From: Pseudonocardia halophobica
Lineage (GTDB): Bacteria > Actinomycetota > Actinomycetes > Mycobacteriales > Pseudonocardiaceae
Assembly: GCF_027922425.1 (NCBI RefSeq)
Contig: NZ_BSFQ01000003.1
Span: forward strand, 62,001-126,000
DNA: 64,000 bases
Direction of reading: 5' to 3'
Shown in pieces: positions 59,474 to 64,000 of this stretch. The first letter of the stretch is position 1. Each line of letters opens with the position of its first letter. The notes beneath the pieces are model-generated. The model ran no database searches and had not been told where the DNA came from. It saw nothing but the letters and a program-made list of their open reading frames with translations. Made by a program: the position numbers and the translations under genes.

Positions 59474-61492
59474 ATGATCGCAGTCGATGTCGGCGGAACC
59501 TTCACGGACGTCGTTGCCCTGCAGGACGGCGTCATCCGAACCGCCAAGGTCTCCACGAACGTCACCGACGTCCACCAGGCCGTGCTCGCAGGTGCCGCGG
59601 AGCTCGGCGTCGAGGGTTCGCAGGTGTTCAACCACGCCAGCACCCACGGGCTCAACGCGGTGATCATCCGGCGGCTGCCCAAGATCGGGTTCCTGACCAC
59701 CGAGGGCCACCGCGACATCCTCGACATGGGCCGGGTCTGGCGCCCCGCCCACGCCATCATGGACCCGCGCTGGCGGCGCAGCTTCGGCGACGCCGCCCGG
59801 CCCCTGGTCCCCCGCTACCTGCGCCGCGGCATCCGCGAGCGGATCACCGCGGACGGCGGGGTGCTTTTCGGTCTCGACGAGTTGCAGGCCCGCGAGGAGC
59901 TGGAGGTCCTGCGCCGCTGCGGGGTCACCGGGGTGGCGATCTGCCTGCTCAACGCCTACGTCGAGCGCCGCCACGAGGAGCGGCTGCGCGAGCTCGTCCG
60001 CGAGGTCCTCGGCGACGTGCCGTGCTCGATCTCAAGCGAGGTCTCCCCGCTGGCCAAGGAGTACGCGCGGGCGTCCACCACCGTCGTGGACACCTTCATG
60101 AAGATCATCTACTCGGACTACACGGGCAAGCTGCAGAAGGGCCTCGCCGATCTCGGCTTCACCGGGGCCCTGAACTTCGCCGACTGCGCGGCCACCCTGG
60201 TCCCGGCCGAGCGGGCGATGGAGCAGCCCTTCCGGGTCGTGTTCTCCGGACCGGCAGCGGGCACCGTGGCCAGCGCCCACTTCGGCGAGCTGATCGGCGA
60301 GGCGAACCTGCTGTGTGCGGACGTCGGTGGCACGTCGTGCGACATCTCCGTGGTGACCGACGGCGCCCCCTTCGTCAACACGACCTTCGAGCTCGAGCAC
60401 GACCTCGTCGTCAACGCGCTGGCCAACGACATCTCGAGCATCGGGGCGGGCGGCGGATCGCTCGTGTCCATCGGTCCGTCCGGGGAGATCGAGGTCGGCC
60501 CCGGCAGCGCGGGCGCAGACCCTGGTCCCGCCTGCTACGGCCGCGGCGGCACCCAGCCGACCACGACCGACACCTGCCTGATGATCGGCATCATCGACCC
60601 GCAGTCCTTCGCGGGCGGTCGGGTCGCGCTGAACATCGAGGCGTCGCAGCGGGCCTTCGAGTCCCTCGAGACGGACTTCGACCTCGGCCGGCGGGTGCGC
60701 TACGCCTACGAGATGGGCGTGAACAACATCGCTCAGGGCGTGCTGAACGTCGCGATCAAGAACGGCGTGGACCCCCGCGACTACAGCCTGGTCGCCTACG
60801 GTGCCGCCGGACCGATGCTGCTGCCGGCCGTGCTCGACACCGTGCAGTGCAAGCAGGTCGTGGTCCCGCCACACCCCGGCCTGTTCTCGGCGCTGGGCCT
60901 GCTGTCGACCGACCAGGTCTTCACCGCCGACCGCAGCCTCTACACGATCCTCACCGCCGAGGCCGCCCCCGCGATCGATGACATCTTCACGGCGCTCGAG
61001 GCGCGGCTGCGCGAGCGGCTCGTCGTCCACGCCTCGGTGACCTTCCACCGCAGCTTCGACGCCCGACTCGTCGGGCAGAGCTGGGAGACCCCGTTCGTCC
61101 CCGCGCCCGACGGCACGATCGACGGCGCCGCGATCGAGGGCATGGTCACCGGCTTCCACGAGACCTACGAGACGCGCTCGGGCAACCGCTTCGACATGGT
61201 CCCGGTCGAGGGCGTCACGTTCCGGGTCCGCGCGGTCGTGGACACCCCCAAGGTGACCTATCCCGAGCTACCGACCCGCTCCACGGACGACCCGCTCACC
61301 CCGGTGCGGCGGGTGGAGCTGCGCTACATCGACTGCGACGAGGCCGCCGTCTACGACCGGGAGTCCCTGCGGGCGGGCGACGAGTTCGCCGGGCCCGCGA
61401 TCGTGAACGAGCAGCTGTCCACCACGCACGTCGGCGTGGGACAGCGCGTGACCGTCGGCCGCCACGGCGAGCTGCTGATCCGGAGGGCCTGA
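59474..61492 (+). CDS. Hydantoinase/oxoprolinase-type subunit A (acetophenone-carboxylase-like)
   Basis: 672 residues. The actin-like ATPase motifs are VDVGGTFTDVV (4-14) and CADVGGTSCDISVV (near 280), with SIGAGGGSLV and GPGSAGADPGPACYGRGG as further signatures. The family contains hydantoinases, 5-oxoprolinases and acetone/acetophenone carboxylases, which all use ATP to activate an amide or carbonyl. A zinc-ribbon partner, subunit B and a catabolic setting favour ketone carboxylation. The ATG follows AGGGAGG. HyuB follows by 3 bases. Confidence 0.9.
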   Translation: MIAVDVGGTFTDVVALQDGVIRTAKVSTNVTDVHQAVLAGAAELGVEGSQVFNHASTHGLNAVIIRRLPKIGFLTTEGHRDILDMGRVWRPAHAIMDPRWRRSFGDAARPLVPRYLRRGIRERITADGGVLFGLDELQAREELEVLRRCGVTGVAICLLNAYVERRHEERLRELVREVLGDVPCSISSEVSPLAKEYARASTTVVDTFMKIIYSDYTGKLQKGLADLGFTGALNFADCAATLVPAERAMEQPFRVVFSGPAAGTVASAHFGELIGEANLLCADVGGTSCDISVVTDGAPFVNTTFELEHDLVVNALANDISSIGAGGGSLVSIGPSGEIEVGPGSAGADPGPACYGRGGTQPTTTDTCLMIGIIDPQSFAGGRVALNIEASQRAFESLETDFDLGRRVRYAYEMGVNNIAQGVLNVAIKNGVDPRDYSLVAYGAAGPMLLPAVLDTVQCKQVVVPPHPGLFSALGLLSTDQVFTADRSLYTILTAEAAPAIDDIFTALEARLRERLVVHASVTFHRSFDARLVGQSWETPFVPAPDGTIDGAAIEGMVTGFHETYETRSGNRFDMVPVEGVTFRVRAVVDTPKVTYPELPTRSTDDPLTPVRRVELRYIDCDEAAVYDRESLRAGDEFAGPAIVNEQLSTTHVGVGQRVTVGRHGELLIRRA

Positions 61493-61495
61493 GCG

Positions 61496-63415
61496 ATGAC
61501 CCTGCTGAAGGACCTGCCCGAGGCCGAGTTCCGGCAGACCTACCACTGCGACCGGTTCACCGCGTCGGTGATCACCAACCGGCTCCGACACGCCGTCGAG
61601 CACATGTCCACGGGCTTCCTGCGTGAGGCCTTCTCCCCCATCATCCGCGACTGGTACGACTTCGCCTGCACCATCTCCGGCCCACCCGAGCAGGACTACC
61701 CGATGTCGGTGGTCAGCAACAGCCTCGTGGTGTTCCTCGGAACGATGGCCGACGCCGTGCGTAACAGCGTCGAGGAGTACGGCCCGGACAACCTGCGGCC
61801 CGGAGACGTGCTGATCTGCAACGACCCCTACCGGGCGGGCACCCATGTCAACGACGTCTGCTTCATCCACCCCGTCTTCGCCGACGACCGCCTGGTCTCC
61901 TTCGTCAACCTGCGCGCCCACCAGCTTGACATCGGCGGCACGGTGCCCGGCGGCTTCTCCGGCACGAAGACCAACGTCTACGAGAACGGCCTGGTCATCC
62001 CGCCCGTGCTGTTGTACTCGCAGGGCAGGCCGGTCCGGTCCACGTTCAGCCTGATCTTCGACAACTCGCGGTTCGGCGGGCTGCTGCTCCCGGATTTCAA
62101 GTCCATCCACCAGCAGCTGCAGCTCGGCGCGCGGCTGGTGCTCGACAATATCGAGCGATACGGCCTAGACGCCTACCTCGGCACGCTGCGGTACGCCTGC
62201 GACACCTCCGCCGAGCGGATGCGGGCGGCCATCGCCCGCATCCCGGACGGCGACTACACCGGCACCGGCCTGATCGACGCCGACGGGCTCGACGACACCG
62301 TCGACTACGCGGTGCACGTCACGCTGCGCAAGCGCGGCCACGACATCGAGGCGGACCTGTCCGGCACCTCGACCCAGGCCCGGACCTGCATCAACGCGAG
62401 CATGCTGGATTCCAAGACCGCCGTTGCCGTCGGGTTGACCATGCTGCTGGACCCCCAGATCCCCTTCACGTCCGGCACGTGGCGTTCGGTCGACCTCGTC
62501 GGTCCGATGGGCTCGCTGCTGTCGTCGCTACCGCCCGACGGCGGGATCTTCCTGTTCTGGGAGAGCACCGGCGCCCTGGTCTCGGCGATCTTCGACGCGT
62601 TGAACCCGGTCCTGGGCGAGAACGCGGTGGCGGGTGACTACGGCTCGACCAACACCCACAACGCCAACGGGCTGCTCCCGGACGGCACCCCGTGGGCCAA
62701 CATCGCCCAGTGCGGCGGCGAGCACGGGCCGTGGGGCGCCACGAAGGAGGGCGACGGGGACAGCTACACCGTGCTGTTCACCCTCAACAACCTCGACCCG
62801 CCCACCGAGGCCATCGAGCACGACGCCCCGGTCGTCGTGCTGCGTAAGGAGCACGCGATCGACACCGGCGGCCCGGGGACCCACCGCGGGGGCGCGGCCA
62901 ACCTCAAGGACACCCTCTGGCTCACCGACGCCGAGCATTACAGCTCGCCCTTCCACACGAAGGTGTCCTCGGGCGTCGGCGCGGCGGGCGGCGAGGCCGG
63001 GCCGTGCGGCGGGGTCTGGATCTTCCCTGCCGACCACCACGACCCCCGCGAGACGGGCGCCCTCGTGGGGACGGAGGCACAGACCTACCGGACCAGCGAC
63101 CCGGTCGCGGGCGTGCTCGATCCGCAAAGCCGCGTGCTCGATCCCGCCAACGGCACCTACCACTACTTCGCCAGCACACCGGTGTGGCGGACGAAGGCGG
63201 GCTCGGTGTTCCGCTACCTCACCAACGGGGGCGGCGGCTGGGGCTCGCCGTTCGCCCGGGACGCGGAGGCGGTGCTGCGGGACGTGCGGGACGAGTACGT
63301 CAGCATCGAGGGTGCCGCACGGGACTACGGCGTGGTCGTGGTCGGCGACCCGCACCACGATCCCGAGGGCCTGACGATCGACCGGGAGGCCACCGCCGAA
63401 CTGCGTACCGGCTAG
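61496..63415 (+). CDS. Hydantoinase/oxoprolinase-type subunit B
   Basis: 639 residues, partner of the preceding gene. PGDVLICNDPYRAGTHVNDV and the segments GDYGSTNTHNANG, NIAQCGGEHGPWGA and DTGGPGTHRGG are the family hallmarks. It forms the catalytic (carbonyl/carboxylation or ring-opening) subunit with A. The ATG lies 3 bases after the hyuA stop, so they are co-translated. A 13-bp hairpin stands 40 bases after the stop. Confidence 0.9.
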   Translation: MTLLKDLPEAEFRQTYHCDRFTASVITNRLRHAVEHMSTGFLREAFSPIIRDWYDFACTISGPPEQDYPMSVVSNSLVVFLGTMADAVRNSVEEYGPDNLRPGDVLICNDPYRAGTHVNDVCFIHPVFADDRLVSFVNLRAHQLDIGGTVPGGFSGTKTNVYENGLVIPPVLLYSQGRPVRSTFSLIFDNSRFGGLLLPDFKSIHQQLQLGARLVLDNIERYGLDAYLGTLRYACDTSAERMRAAIARIPDGDYTGTGLIDADGLDDTVDYAVHVTLRKRGHDIEADLSGTSTQARTCINASMLDSKTAVAVGLTMLLDPQIPFTSGTWRSVDLVGPMGSLLSSLPPDGGIFLFWESTGALVSAIFDALNPVLGENAVAGDYGSTNTHNANGLLPDGTPWANIAQCGGEHGPWGATKEGDGDSYTVLFTLNNLDPPTEAIEHDAPVVVLRKEHAIDTGGPGTHRGGAANLKDTLWLTDAEHYSSPFHTKVSSGVGAAGGEAGPCGGVWIFPADHHDPRETGALVGTEAQTYRTSDPVAGVLDPQSRVLDPANGTYHYFASTPVWRTKAGSVFRYLTNGGGGWGSPFARDAEAVLRDVRDEYVSIEGAARDYGVVVVGDPHHDPEGLTIDREATAELRTG

Positions 63416-63425
63416 CTTCGGATCA

Positions 63426-64000
63426 TGCAGATCGGTCTGTCCACCGCAGACCTCCCTCGGCCGCCCGTGACACGCGGGCGGCCGAGGCGGCCGGTTCGAC
63501 CTCCTGGTCAGCGGCGAGCACCTGTTCTTCCACGGGCCCACTCCCAACGCGTTTCGTGCACCTGGTGCAGGCCGGAGCCACGAGCACGATCCGGCTGCTC
63601 AGCACGATCGCGCTGCTCCCGCTCTACCCCGTCGCGCTGGCGGCGAAGCTCGCCGCGCCGCTCGAGGTGGCCGCAAGCGGGCAGGTTCGAGTTCGGCGTC
63701 GGCGGCGAGTTCCCGCGGGAGTTCGAGGCCACGGACGTCCACCCCACGGACCGGTTCCGCAGGCTCGACGAAGGGCTGCGGGTGCTGCGGGCGCTGTTCA
63801 CCGGCAATCGGGTCACGCTCCACTGCGAGTTCACGACCCTGCGCGATCTCGTCCGGGACCCGCCGCCCGTACAGCCTGGCGGTCCACCGATCTGGCTCGG
63901 CGGCGCACGGAGGGCGCGATGTGCCGCGCCCGGCGCTACGCCGACGTTTGGACGCCCTCCATGGTCGAGCCGGCGCAGCTCGCCGGCTCGATCGCCCGGG
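63426..64000 (+). pseudogene. LLM-class oxidoreductase gene, broken and cut by the window edge
   Basis: Starts MQIGLSTADLP. The expected RAAEAAGFDLLVSGEHLFF appears only after a frame change near 63495. VHLVQAGATSTIRLLSTIALLPLYP and then FEFGVGGEFPREFEATDVHP lie in different frames, so at least three small indels are present. The homology is clear; the gene is not readable. It resembles F420/FMN luciferase-like enzymes. Decay or poor sequence near the edge cannot be told apart. Confidence 0.6.
63455..63487 (+). terminator. 13-bp hairpin after hyuB
   Basis: 63455-63467 pairs perfectly with 63475-63487 with a 7-base loop, 40 bases after the hyuB stop. It overlaps the start of the broken LLM gene, where an intact gene would be expected to code, so its role as a terminator is uncertain. 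Confidence 0.4.

Overview
The window is strongly GC-rich. It has many GTG starts, frequent 4-base stop/start overlaps, a complete Mce operon, several TetR regulators and F420-type luciferase-like enzymes. Together these point to a mycolata-like or Pseudonocardia-like actinobacterium (Actinomycetota). This assignment is inference from gene content; no rRNA or other taxonomic marker is present. I saw no tRNA, rRNA, CRISPR array, phage or insertion sequence.

Layout. 0-3.7 kb: flavin monooxygenase, a coniferyl-alcohol-dehydrogenase-like SDR and a secreted alpha/beta hydrolase. 3.7-9.4 kb (minus): an operon of class-3-type aldehyde dehydrogenase, thiolase, family III CoA-transferase, a tiny GntR-type DNA-binding protein, FabG-like SDR and an alpha/beta hydrolase lacking its nucleophile. 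9.5-16.2 kb (minus): a two-part oxygenase block with cytochrome P450, 3Fe-4S ferredoxin and MaoC hydratase, then Rieske dioxygenase alpha and beta subunits, a small unknown protein, two crotonases and an MFE-like SDR. 16.3-20.6 kb (plus): SDR, a SnoaL-crotonase fusion, acyl-CoA dehydrogenase, TetR, SnoaL-like protein. 20.6-25.6 kb (minus): lipocalin-like protein, phosphotransferase, acyl-CoA ligase, 2-methylacyl-CoA racemase. 25.7-29.7 kb (plus): degenerate SDR, TetR, acyl-CoA dehydrogenase, phytoene-dehydrogenase-like flavoprotein. 29.7-33.6 kb: MBL hydrolase, PaaG-like crotonase, thiolase, TetR. 33.6-44.9 kb (minus): yrbE4AB, mceA-F, two Mce-associated proteins and the ATPase mceG. 45.1-51.6 kb: TetR, acyl-CoA ligase, SCP2 protein, FadA5-like thiolase, ferredoxin reductase, LLM oxidoreductase. 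51.6-64 kb: MFS transporter, a frameshifted ligase, LLM enzyme, SDR plus AraC regulator, a decayed phosphotransferase, a zinc-ribbon/HyuA/HyuB carboxylase-like set and a broken LLM gene at the right edge.

How it fits together (inference). The block looks like a catabolic island for an imported hydrophobic, methyl-branched and probably cyclic compound (sterol, terpenoid or alkyl-aromatic type). Mce and SCP2 would import and handle the lipid. The P450, Rieske dioxygenase and flavin monooxygenase would oxidise it, with a ferredoxin and a reductase supplying electrons. Ligases, CoA-transferase, racemase, acyl-CoA dehydrogenases, hydratases, SDRs and three thiolases would carry out beta-oxidation. 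The classical steroid ring genes (KstD, KshA, HsaC) are absent, so the substrate is open.

Many of the promoters carry short AT-rich islands with TTAAT or TAATC half-sites in inverted repeat. Three closely related TetR proteins lie among them, suggesting one coordinated regulon. The last 11 kb contain three genes broken by small frameshifts, which could be real decay or poor sequence.
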